Shown: piece by piece, positions 32,094 through 39,533 of the stretch
How the letters are laid out: each line of letters opens with the position of its first letter
Position numbering within the stretch: the first letter of the stretch is position 1
NCBI RefSeq assembly: GCF_900142145.1
Contig: NZ_FQZV01000036.1
Span: 1 to 41,850 of the forward strand
DNA length: 41,850 nt
Source: Geosporobacter subterraneus DSM 17957
Lineage (GTDB): Bacteria; Bacillota; Clostridia; Peptostreptococcales; Thermotaleaceae
Direction of reading: 5' to 3'
Notes under the pieces: generated by a model
Seen by the model: only the letters and a program-made list of their open reading frames with translations
Told to the model about the DNA's origin: nothing
Database searches by the model: none
Position numbers and translations under genes: made by a program

Positions 32094-32867
32094 ATGAGAA
32101 AACCACTCGTGGGTACCAGTTGGAAAATGCATATTCACTCTATTTACAGGGGGGAAGCATTAGCCGAAGCCATGCATCGGTCTGTAGGTCATATAGAAGC
32201 GGTGGATATGTTTGTACTACCTACCTTCCCTCTGATTTCTAAGGTTGCAAACAAGCTTAAATCGGGAAATATTAAATGGGGAGCGCAAAATATTTGCATA
32301 GCGGAAAGCGGTGCTTTTACGGGGGAGGTACCACCGTTGTCTCTAAAGGAGCTTGGCTGCAGCTATATTGAGATCGGCCATGCAGAGAGAAGAGCCATGT
32401 TTGGTGAGACCGATAAGGATGTATATAAAAAAATAAGACTTTCCTTAGAATATGATATGACTCCGGTAATCTGCATCGGTGAAACAGAAGAGGATAAGCG
32501 GGAGCATGTAGGAAATGTGAGAGTGCATACCCAGATCCTATGGGCTCTAAATGGCCTGCAGATTGAGGAAATGAAAAAAATTATCTTAGCCTATGAACCG
32601 GTATGGGCCATTGGACAGGCAGAAGCGGCCAGTGCAGATTATGTGGAAAATATCCATGGATATATCCGTTCTATTGTGGAAAAGGAATATGGCAAGGATG
32701 TAGCCCAAGAGATCCGCATCATTTATGGTGGCTCTGTAAGTCCTGATAATACCGGGCCGCTGACAAAGCAGGAAAATGTAGATGGACTGTTTGTCGGAAG
32801 ATTTGGCTTAAGCTCAGAAAACTTTTATCAAATCGTTAAAACAACTATGGATAATAAATGTAACTAA
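32094..32867 (+). CDS. Triose-phosphate-isomerase-like protein, candidate erythrulose-1-phosphate isomerase
   Basis: A 257-residue TIM-barrel protein. Catalytic residues are kept: K11 (GTSWKM), H96 (IEIGHAERR) and E168 (LAYEPVWAIG). Loop 6 differs from true TpiA: after WAIG comes QAEAASADY instead of TGKxATP. Similar changes mark EryH/LerI, which convert L-erythrulose-1-phosphate to D-erythrulose-4-phosphate. The ATG at 32094 is chosen because AAAGGGGAAG lies before it; upstream codons cross a hairpin. A second housekeeping tpiA presumably lies elsewhere. Alternative: a TpiA2 for dihydroxyacetone phosphate. Confidence 0.8.
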   Translation: MRKPLVGTSWKMHIHSIYRGEALAEAMHRSVGHIEAVDMFVLPTFPLISKVANKLKSGNIKWGAQNICIAESGAFTGEVPPLSLKELGCSYIEIGHAERRAMFGETDKDVYKKIRLSLEYDMTPVICIGETEEDKREHVGNVRVHTQILWALNGLQIEEMKKIILAYEPVWAIGQAEAASADYVENIHGYIRSIVEKEYGKDVAQEIRIIYGGSVSPDNTGPLTKQENVDGLFVGRFGLSSENFYQIVKTTMDNKCN

Positions 32868-32881
32868 AGGAGGGAAAATAG

Positions 32882-33331
32882 ATGAAAATTGCAATTGGAT
32901 GCGACCAGAATGCCTATGCACTTAAGGTTGAAATCATGAGGCATCTTGATGACATGGGTATTGCCTATGATGATTTTGGCAGCCATGAAGGAGAGTCTGT
33001 ATTATATCCAAATGTGGCGCTAAAAATTGCAGAAGAGGTATCAAAAGGGACTTATGAACGGGCAATTATCCTTTGTGGAACCGGAATCGGCATGGCTATC
33101 ACCGCCAACAAGGTTCCAGGGGTAAGGGCTGCAGTTTGTCATGATGTATATTCTGCAGAAAGAGCTAGAAAAAGCAACAATGCTCAGGTCATGACCATGG
33201 GCGCCGAGATTGTAGGTGTGGCATTGGCTAAGAAACTGGTGGATGCATGGCTGGCATCGGAATTTCAAGGGGGAGGTTCAACGCCAAAGGTTGAACTAAT
33301 GTGCGAAATCGACGAGAGATATAGAAGATGA
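32882..33331 (+). CDS. RpiB-like isomerase, candidate erythrulose-4-phosphate isomerase
   Basis: A 149-residue RpiB/LacAB fold protein. The proton-transfer cysteine C65 (LCGTGIGM) is present. The histidine that opens the sugar ring in RpiB (His99 in E. coli) is replaced by S98 (RKSNNAQVM). The phosphate-site stretch GGRHxxR is GGGSTPK, and GCDH is GCDQ. Acyclic substrates need no ring opening, so this fits an EryI/DerI-type tetrulose-phosphate isomerase making D-erythrose-4-phosphate. AAAGGAGGG precedes the ATG. Ribose-5-phosphate isomerase is the alternative. Confidence 0.82.
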   Translation: MKIAIGCDQNAYALKVEIMRHLDDMGIAYDDFGSHEGESVLYPNVALKIAEEVSKGTYERAIILCGTGIGMAITANKVPGVRAAVCHDVYSAERARKSNNAQVMTMGAEIVGVALAKKLVDAWLASEFQGGGSTPKVELMCEIDERYRR

Positions 33332-33334
33332 GCA

Positions 33335-33384
33335 GGCAGCATAGAGGACATAGTGGAATTTTCCGCTATGTCCTCTATGCTGCC
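33335..33384 (+). terminator. Long hairpin closing the dha/tetrulose operon
   Basis: GGCAGCATAGAGGACATAG (33335-33353) pairs with CTATGTCCTCTATGCTGCC (33366-33384), and the inner GGAA/TTCC extend it. There is no T tract, so it may stabilise the mRNA end or act as a weak terminator. Confidence 0.6.
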
Positions 33385-33481
33385 ATAGCCTCTGAGGTTG
33401 ATGAATAATTAGAAGTCTAGTAGAATAATATTATGAGTATTCTAAAAATAAATGACAACAGACTTTTTAGGAGGGATGAAC

Positions 33482-34051
33482 TTGAAGGGAACGTTAAAAG
33501 TTATTATAGCAGTAGTTGCTATCCTCTTAGTATTAGGAGGGTTATTTGGCAGTACTTATAACACGCTGGTTGCAAGGTCAGAACAGGTGGATGCCCAGTG
33601 GGCTGTTGTAGAAAGCAGTCTTCAGCGCAGATTTGACCTGATCCCCAATTTGGTGGAAACTGTAAAGGGTGCTATGGCTCAGGAGCAAGAGGTCTTCGGT
33701 CGCATCGCCGATGCTAGAGCAAGAATGGCTGGGGCTACTACCGTAGATGAACGGGTTGCTGCATCCAATGCATTAGAAGGGGCACTGGGGAGACTGTTGG
33801 TAGTGATGGAAAACTACCCGCAGCTGAGATCAGCAGAAAATGTAACCCGACTAATGGATGAGCTTGCAGGCACTGAAAATCGAATCAATGTAGAGAGAAA
33901 CAGGTATAATGAAGCAGTTAGAGGCTACAATCAAACGATTAGAACCTTCCCAAGAAACCTATTTGCAGGGATGATGGGCTTTGAGCCGAGACGGTACTTT
34001 GAGGCGGCAGAAGGGGCGCAGCAGGCACCACAGGTGAATTTTTCCAATTAA
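33482..34051 (+). CDS. LemA family protein
   Basis: A 189-residue protein with one N-terminal membrane helix (IIAVVAILLVLGGLFG) and a long helical bundle. RSEQVDAQWAVVESSLQRR and FDLIPNLVETVKG, then NRYNEAVRGYNQ and FPRNLFAGMMGF, are LemA hallmarks. The TTG at 33482 sits 7 nt after AGGAGG. LemA proteins often pair with TPM-domain proteins, as here, and may work in membrane or envelope stress, but no reaction is known. Confidence 0.92.
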   Translation: MKGTLKVIIAVVAILLVLGGLFGSTYNTLVARSEQVDAQWAVVESSLQRRFDLIPNLVETVKGAMAQEQEVFGRIADARARMAGATTVDERVAASNALEGALGRLLVVMENYPQLRSAENVTRLMDELAGTENRINVERNRYNEAVRGYNQTIRTFPRNLFAGMMGFEPRRYFEAAEGAQQAPQVNFSN

Positions 34052-34130
34052 TCAGTTTGAAAAAAGAGATAGATATTGAGGTGGATTCATTAAAAGATAT
34101 GAGGACGTAGGGTAGGGCCCCTGTGGAGGT

Positions 34131-34273
34131 CACTGAAAAAGTCAAATAATACGTTGTATCTACAGGATTGTCATTCTGAGCGCAGCAAAGAATCTGAGCA
34201 TTTAAGCCACTTCAAAGATTCTTCATTTCACTTCGTTTCATTCAGAATGACAAAAACCAGGACTTTTTCAGAG
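34131..34273. mobile_element. MITE-like nested inverted repeat containing family C copy 1
   Basis: Outer arms CTGAAAAAGTC (34133-34143) and GACTTTTTCAG (34261-34271) enclose a family C hairpin at 34168-34254 (TTGTCATTCTGAGCGCAGC and ATTCAGAATGACAA, with AGAATCT/AGATTCT inside). No coding capacity. It separates the LemA and TPM genes. Related hairpins are at 38937-39006 and 39135-39206. Confidence 0.65.
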
Positions 34274-34362
34274 ATCTCTCCTTGTGCCCTTCCGGTAAAT
34301 GTTGGGATCTTGCAGAAAACCAATACAAGAAGATACTAAAACTCCCGGAAGGCGGTGAATTC

Positions 34363-35160
34363 ATGAAAAAAATGAAATGGTTAAGCGGACTGCTGTTAAT
34401 GATGATTTTATTCAACGGAATGTTTGTTTTTGCAGATGTGGCATATCCGGAGCCTACACGGGAGTTTTATGTGGCAGATTTTGCTGGTGTATTGTCTCAA
34501 GAGGTGAGGAATGCCATTCTTAGAGCCAATCTGAATTATGAAAAAACGAAAGAACGGCCTCAGATTGTAGTGGCAACCGTCCCAAACCTACAAGATTTAG
34601 AAATCAATCAGTATGCTGTAGGTCTTTTTGAGAAATGGGCCATCGGTAATAAGAGCTATGATAATGGCGTACTATTGCTCTTGGCCTTAGAAGAGCGCCG
34701 TGTATGGATCGAAGTAGGCTACGGTTTGGAAGGTGCCATTCCCGACGGGAAAGCAGGAGAAATACTAGACGCAGCCGTGCCCGCTCTATCCCAAGGCAAT
34801 TATTCAGAAGGTTTACTAAGAGCCTTTTATCTTCTCAGTCAGGAGACCAATAAGGAGTATGGTTATGAGAACGGTGCGATTTTAGGTACCTATCCACCAA
34901 CGGAAATCAATCAGGGAGCTGCAGGGCAAAGGATTCCTGAAAACCGGGGTGTACCTGCGATCTTTCGCATTATGGGAATACTGTTTATACTGCTTTTGCT
35001 TTGGCTGGATCATCGATTTTTGGGCGGATTCTTCCTAGGAATGTTCTTCCGCATGATCCTCTTTGGAGGCCGTGGAGGCCGTGGAGGCGGAGGCTTTGGC
35101 GGTGGAAGCTCCGGTGGGGGAGGCCGTTCTGGCGGCGGAGGTGCTGGCAGAGGTTTTTAA
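34363..35160 (+). CDS. TPM domain protein (YgcG-like)
   Basis: A 265-residue envelope protein. Residues 5-24 are a signal peptide. Residues about 35-165 form the TPM domain (YVADFAGVLSQEVRNAIL, GNKSYDNGVLLLLALEERRV, WIEVGYGLEGAIPDGKAGEI). A membrane helix follows at about 208-232, and the tail is a Gly/Arg/Ser-rich low-complexity stretch ending in GGGGAGRGF, as is normal for YgcG. The ATG at 34363 follows GGAAGGCGG. It pairs functionally with LemA in many genomes. Confidence 0.88.
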   Translation: MKKMKWLSGLLLMMILFNGMFVFADVAYPEPTREFYVADFAGVLSQEVRNAILRANLNYEKTKERPQIVVATVPNLQDLEINQYAVGLFEKWAIGNKSYDNGVLLLLALEERRVWIEVGYGLEGAIPDGKAGEILDAAVPALSQGNYSEGLLRAFYLLSQETNKEYGYENGAILGTYPPTEINQGAAGQRIPENRGVPAIFRIMGILFILLLLWLDHRFLGGFFLGMFFRMILFGGRGGRGGGGFGGGSSGGGGRSGGGGAGRGF

Positions 35161-35182
35161 ATAAAGATTTCTTTAATATGGA

Positions 35183-35229
35183 TATATATAATAGTCATCC
35201 CTTTTATGGGGGGATGACTATTATATATA
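35183..35229. terminator. 19-bp perfect hairpin after the TPM gene
   Basis: TATATATAATAGTCATCCC (35183-35201) pairs with GGGATGACTATTATATATA (35211-35229). AT-rich ends make it a likely terminator. Confidence 0.65.
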
Positions 35230-35368
35230 CAAAATATTTAATATAATTCATACATTTTTTACATATGATTTTCAAAAAATATATAGGAATTATGAGAATT
35301 TTATGATATTATATCAGAACATACGCGTATTGATCCTAAAACCAAAAATCTAAGAGGAGGTCGATTGG

Positions 35369-36721
35369 ATGAATTCTAATCAAGTAAACGGCCAAAGAGA
35401 GCAGTGGGGCTCTAAAATTGGCTTCATCCTTGCTGCAGCAGGGTCGGCGGTAGGATTGGGGAATCTGTGGAAGTTTCCTTACATGGCAGGTAAAAATGGA
35501 GGAGGAGCCTTTGTTTTAGTGTACTTTGTCATTTTGTTCCTAGTTGGATTTACTTTGATGTTAGCAGAGCTGGTGTTAGGGCGACATACGCAGCTAAATG
35601 CCATTGGTGCTTATAGAAAGATCAGCAAAGCCTTTACCTGGGTAGGTGTACTTGGGGTTTTGGCAGGGTTTTTGATTTTATCCTTCTATAGTGTAGTCGG
35701 CGGTTGGGTAATCAACTATGTAGTTAAGTCGGCTACTGGGGCTCTTCATACTGCGGATACAGCTGCCCTTGGAAATATGTTTGGCCAGTTGGTGGGAGGA
35801 ACAGTAGAACCGATTGCATATCACGGAGTATTTATGTTTTTAACCTTGGCTATTGTATTCGGAGGAATCAGCGGAGGTATAGAAAAAGCCAGCAAGATCA
35901 TGATGCCAGCCCTATTTGTTATGATGATCATACTTGCCATCAGATCCCTAACCTTTGAAGGTGCATCTGAAGGCGTACGATTCTTGCTGTCACCGGACTT
36001 CTCAAAAATAAATATGGAAGTAATATTAAATGCTTTGGGACAAGTATTTTTCTCTCTAAGCTTAGGGATGGGCTGTATGATTACCTATGGAAGCTACCTT
36101 AGCAAGGAAGAAAATATTCCACAAAGTGCCATCGTTATCCCATTGGTAGACACTGGGGTTGCATTGTTGGCTGGCTTGGCTATCCTGCCTGCAGTATTTG
36201 CTTTCGGATTCGAGCCTGGACAAGGACCCGGATTAATGTTTGTGACACTGCCGGCGGTTTTTGCACAAATGCCTCTTGGCAGATTATTTGAAATCCTTTT
36301 CTTTATACTAGTATTATTTGCCGCATTAACTTCATCAATTTCTCTATTAGAAGTATGTGTTGCTTATGTAGTAGATGAGTGGAAGTGGAACCGTAAGATT
36401 ACAACTATTACCCTGGCTGCAGTTATATTCTTGATGGGTATTCCTGCATCTCTGTCTAACGGCCCTTGGGCACACATTCAAGTTTTAGGGGAAAGAGGTT
36501 TCTTTGATACCTATGACTTTATTGCCAGCAATATTTTTCTTCCTCTAGGGGGCTTGATGCTGAGCCTTGTAGTAGGTTGGTTCTGGGGAATTGATAAAGC
36601 CCTTGCAGAAGCTACGAACAATGGAAGAATTCAGTTTGGATTAGCCGGTTTCTGGAGTTTCCTAATCAAGTATGTGGCACCAGTGGCTATCCTCATAGTA
36701 TTTATTAGATCTATTATGTAA
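35369..36721 (+). CDS. Sodium-dependent transporter, NSS/SNF family
   Basis: A 450-residue transporter with about eleven membrane helices, typical for bacterial NSS proteins. The signature GSAVGLGNLWKFPYM is at residues 25-39, the unwound helix 1 that holds Na+ and substrate; GGGAFVLVYF follows. Later helices include SLSLGMGCMITYGSYL with the helix 6-7 sites. Substrates are usually amino acids; which one cannot be told. AGGAGG precedes the ATG, and a terminator follows. Confidence 0.93.
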   Translation: MNSNQVNGQREQWGSKIGFILAAAGSAVGLGNLWKFPYMAGKNGGGAFVLVYFVILFLVGFTLMLAELVLGRHTQLNAIGAYRKISKAFTWVGVLGVLAGFLILSFYSVVGGWVINYVVKSATGALHTADTAALGNMFGQLVGGTVEPIAYHGVFMFLTLAIVFGGISGGIEKASKIMMPALFVMMIILAIRSLTFEGASEGVRFLLSPDFSKINMEVILNALGQVFFSLSLGMGCMITYGSYLSKEENIPQSAIVIPLVDTGVALLAGLAILPAVFAFGFEPGQGPGLMFVTLPAVFAQMPLGRLFEILFFILVLFAALTSSISLLEVCVAYVVDEWKWNRKITTITLAAVIFLMGIPASLSNGPWAHIQVLGERGFFDTYDFIASNIFLPLGGLMLSLVVGWFWGIDKALAEATNNGRIQFGLAGFWSFLIKYVAPVAILIVFIRSIM

Positions 36722-36730
36722 GATATCTAA

Positions 36731-36757
36731 GAGCAGTCTTCCAGGCTGCTCTTTTTC
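36731..36757 (+). terminator. Intrinsic terminator of the NSS transporter gene
   Basis: GAGCAGTCT and AGGCTGCTC form the stem with loop TCC, followed by TTTTTCT. Confidence 0.85.
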
Positions 36758-36824
36758 TCTGGATTTTTTTCTTCTTCCCTGTGGTATAATAGGGTGGAGG
36801 ATAACAAGAAGGGAAGTATAGCAA

Positions 36825-38414
36825 ATGATTCGGATCAACGAAATTAAATTATCCATCCATGAGGATCTAAATAGTATCAGGGAAAAAATCATCAAAAAGC
36901 TTAGAATACAGCCTCAGGAACTGGTGGACTATAGGATTTACCGGGAATCTATTGATGCAAGAAAAGGAGATGCAATATTTTTTGTATATACAGTCGATGT
37001 TGCTTTAAAAAATGAGGCCCAGGTCTTAAAAAAGCATAAGAACCTTACTTCTGCCCCAGCCGCAGAGTATCGGGAAATCCCAAGGGGCGAAAAAAAACTG
37101 GAAAATAGGCCAATTGTGATCGGTACAGGGCCTGCAGGCATGTTTGCCGGTTTGATACTAGCCCAGCGTGGATATAAACCCATTCTTCTGGAAAGAGGCC
37201 GGGATGTGGATAGAAGAAGCAAAGATGTAGAGGATTTTTGGACAAAAGGAAAATTCCAGCCGGAATCTAATGTACAGTTTGGAGAGGGCGGGGCAGGCAC
37301 CTTTTCTGATGGCAAGCTTACCACACGAATCAAGGATATACGGGTTAGAAAGGTCCTGGAGGAGTTTGTAGCAGCGGGTGCACCGGAGGAGATTTTATAC
37401 TCCTATAAGCCCCACATCGGAACCGATATTTTAAAGGATGTAGTGAAGAATATCCGATTGGAGATAGAGAAGTATGGAGGAAATATCTGTTTTGACACCT
37501 TGGTCACAGATATGCAGATTGAAAATGGAAAAATTAAAGCAGTGGAAGTAAACCAACAGGAATGGATTCACACAGAGAATGTAATACTGGCCATCGGTCA
37601 CAGCGCAAGGGACACCTATGAAATGCTTTATCGACGGGGTGTACAGATCAGACAAAAGCCCTTTTCCATTGGCGTGCGTATTGAGCACCCCCAGGAATTG
37701 ATCGATCAGTCCCAGTATAAAAAGTTTGCAGGACATCCAAGGCTGGGGGCTGCAGATTATCGCTTAACCTATCAAAGTACAAAGGAGAGAGCAGTATATA
37801 CTTTTTGCATGTGTCCCGGGGGTATGGTGGTAGCGGCAAGCTCTGAAGCGGGAATGGTGGTAACCAATGGGATGAGTGAGTATGCTAGAGATCGGGAAAA
37901 TGCCAATAGTGCTCTTTTGGTTCAGGTCAATACAGCAGATTTTGGCGGGGATCACCCTCTGCAGGGAGTAGAATTTCAACGGAAATGGGAACAGGAGGCA
38001 TTCAAACTGGGAGGAAGCAATTATTACGCCCCGGTCCAGCGGGTAGGTGATTTCCTAGAGGGTATTCCTAGTTCGCAAATTGGAGCAGTAAAGCCTTCTT
38101 ATCTGCCAGGAATTACTCCTACAAATCTTAGCAAATGTCTGCCGGATTTTGTAATAGAAGCTATGAAAGAGGCTATCCCTGAGATGGATAAAAAACTGAA
38201 GGGTTTTGCACTAGCTGATGCGTTAATGACCGGGGTAGAAACAAGAAGCTCAGCTCCCATACGCATAGAACGCTTCGAGGAATCCATGGAGAGTTTAAAT
38301 GTGGCAGGACTCTATCCCGTAGGAGAAGGCGGGGGATACGCAGGAGGAATCGTATCGGCAGCTGTAGATGGCATAAAGGCAGCAGAGAAGATCATTCAGA
38401 AATATAAACCATAA
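36825..38414 (+). CDS. FAD-dependent oxidoreductase (COG2509-type)
   Basis: A 529-residue flavoprotein. Residues 1-90 form an uncharacterised N-terminal domain seen in this group. The dinucleotide fold begins at IVIGTGPAGMFAGL (G100, G102, G105), with LLERG after it. FGEGGAGTFSDGKLTTR, FSIGVRIEHPQ, CPGGMVVAASSE and YPVGEGGGYAGGIVSAAVDG are conserved family stretches. Members are widespread in anaerobes, but substrate and partner are unknown. A TATAAT at 36785 may be its -10 box. It is followed by a pseudogene. Confidence 0.88.
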   Translation: MIRINEIKLSIHEDLNSIREKIIKKLRIQPQELVDYRIYRESIDARKGDAIFFVYTVDVALKNEAQVLKKHKNLTSAPAAEYREIPRGEKKLENRPIVIGTGPAGMFAGLILAQRGYKPILLERGRDVDRRSKDVEDFWTKGKFQPESNVQFGEGGAGTFSDGKLTTRIKDIRVRKVLEEFVAAGAPEEILYSYKPHIGTDILKDVVKNIRLEIEKYGGNICFDTLVTDMQIENGKIKAVEVNQQEWIHTENVILAIGHSARDTYEMLYRRGVQIRQKPFSIGVRIEHPQELIDQSQYKKFAGHPRLGAADYRLTYQSTKERAVYTFCMCPGGMVVAASSEAGMVVTNGMSEYARDRENANSALLVQVNTADFGGDHPLQGVEFQRKWEQEAFKLGGSNYYAPVQRVGDFLEGIPSSQIGAVKPSYLPGITPTNLSKCLPDFVIEAMKEAIPEMDKKLKGFALADALMTGVETRSSAPIRIERFEESMESLNVAGLYPVGEGGGYAGGIVSAAVDGIKAAEKIIQKYKP

Positions 38415-38416
38415 AA

Positions 38417-38733
38417 ATGAAAAAAAGAATCGTCAGCGTATTATCGACAGCGGCACTAAAAGGTAAGAAAAATGAGACTATTTATAACGCGGTAAAATGG
38501 CCGCCAGGGGATTTCTGGAATTCTTAAAGGATGAATTAACCCATACCAATATAGATATTATCAACATCTATCCTGGGGGCATGAAAACATCCTTCTGGAA
38601 TGATAGCAGGTCCGGGTATAATATTGAAGCATTCATGAAGCCGCAGGATGTGGCCCAAACTATTGCAGAGGCAGCATTATCTGACAACCTATGGGTATCG
38701 GAAATCAACATCAATCGGTTAAGACAAATATAA
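38417..38733 (+). pseudogene. Truncated, frameshifted short-chain dehydrogenase (SDR)
   Basis: From an ATG at 38417 the frame reads RIVSVLSTAALKGKKNETIY with the catalytic Ser and, in IYNAVKW, the YxxxK motif. Near 38500 one G seems lost (TGGCCGCC where TGGGCCGCC is expected), and the next frame carries on with AARGFLEFLKDELTHTNIDI, IINIYPGGMKTSFW and a normal SDR end. The NAD-binding N-terminal half is absent. Hence a 5'-truncated, frameshifted pseudogene. Confidence 0.8.
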
Positions 38734-38773
38734 ACATTATGATAGAAGAAATCAGGAGCAATGGTAGAAAAAA

Positions 38774-38892
38774 GCAGGGGTTGTAGGGGATGAAATCCCC
38801 TGCCGTAGTAAGAGGGGTGCTTAGGCTGCTTTGCAGCCGTCGAAGGGGAACTAGGTTCCCCTAGCGAAGCACAGGCAGTGGGTCTTTTTTAT
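38774..38892 (+). repeat. Dispersed repeat family B, copy 3
   Basis: A run, GCAGGGG, the hairpin GGGGATGAAATCCCC, GGTGCTTAGGCTGC/GCAGCC, GTCGAAGGGG, the hairpin GGGGAACTAGGTTCCCC, GAAGCAC, then GGCAGTGGGTC and TTTTTT. GTGCTT can pair with AAGCAC to close a three-way junction. Nearly identical to copy 2. Confidence 0.85.
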
Positions 38893-38936
38893 TCCATATA
38901 TGCAGAAAAATGCGTCATAGTACGGTTCTATATGGT

Positions 38937-39006
38937 TGTCATCCTGAGTAAAACGAAGGATCTTTAAAACAGAAACCAAAGATCCTTCACTGCGTTCAGG
39001 ATGACA
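38937..39006. repeat. Family C hairpin repeat, copy 2
   Basis: TGTCATCCTGAGTAAAACGA followed by AGGATCTTT at 38937-38965, mirrored by AAAGATCCTTCACTGCGTTC and AGGATGACA at 38978-39006. No gene was found in the whole stretch 38734-39533: it holds families A, B and C and short GC-rich palindromes (39028-39050, 39075-39102). Confidence 0.8.
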
Positions 39007-39134
39007 TCTCTATGATAGTGAGGGATGTAGGGGCGAACAGTGTGCACCCGTCCAAATATGTATTGGAATTAGGTTGTAGGGGTGGAGGACCCTGTCCACC
39101 CGGGCAGCAAGATTCCTGCAACCCGCTTTATGAT

Positions 39135-39206
39135 TTGTCATCCTGAACGGAGTGAAGGATCTGACCTTTAAAATTCTAGACCCGTTCGCTCCGCTCAGGG
39201 TGACAA
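39135..39206. repeat. Family C hairpin repeat, copy 3
   Basis: TTGTCATCCTGAACGGAGTG then AAGGATCT (39135-39162) mirrored by TTCGCTCCGCTCAGGGTGAC at about 39184-39203. More diverged in the loop than copy 2. Confidence 0.75.
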
Positions 39207-39225
39207 CTTTATGAGGATGATAAAG

Positions 39226-39346
39226 TAGGGTTGGGTCTCCGTGACCAACCGGGTTGAAAACCCAATGGCGGGCATGGAAACCCGCCACTACGCATGAATG
39301 ACATATTTCAATGGTAGGGAACCACGCCCCCGGGGTTCCGCCTTAC
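39226..39346 (-). repeat. Dispersed repeat family A, copy 2 (inverted)
   Basis: The reverse complement matches 10734-10858: TAAGGCGGAACC, GGGCGTGGTTCCCTACC, TTGAAATATGTCATT, GTAGTGGCGGGTTTCCATGC and GGAGACCCAACCCTA in the same order. Confidence 0.8.
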
Positions 39347-39533
39347 GTCGTACTCTTCCTATTATACACCACAAAATATTGTCATCAGCAAACAAATTCT
39401 TATCAAGGCTAAAGATAAGGAATGGCGAATAAGCATTTATAGATATGCAGGTGAGCCTATCTATAGCACCAGGACAAGCATATTGGTATAAATCAATAGA
39501 TACTATAAAGGAGATAGAGTTAGGAGGATATGT

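Noticed and set aside
25856-38892. Family B repeats considered as CRISPR repeats or group II intron ends
   Set aside because: Only one unit occurs per site, kilobases apart, with no spacers, no cas genes and no reverse transcriptase.
38734-39533. Possible hidden gene in the 800-nt gap before the alcohol dehydrogenase
   Set aside because: All frames are short and the stretch is accounted for by repeats A, B, C and GC-rich palindromes.
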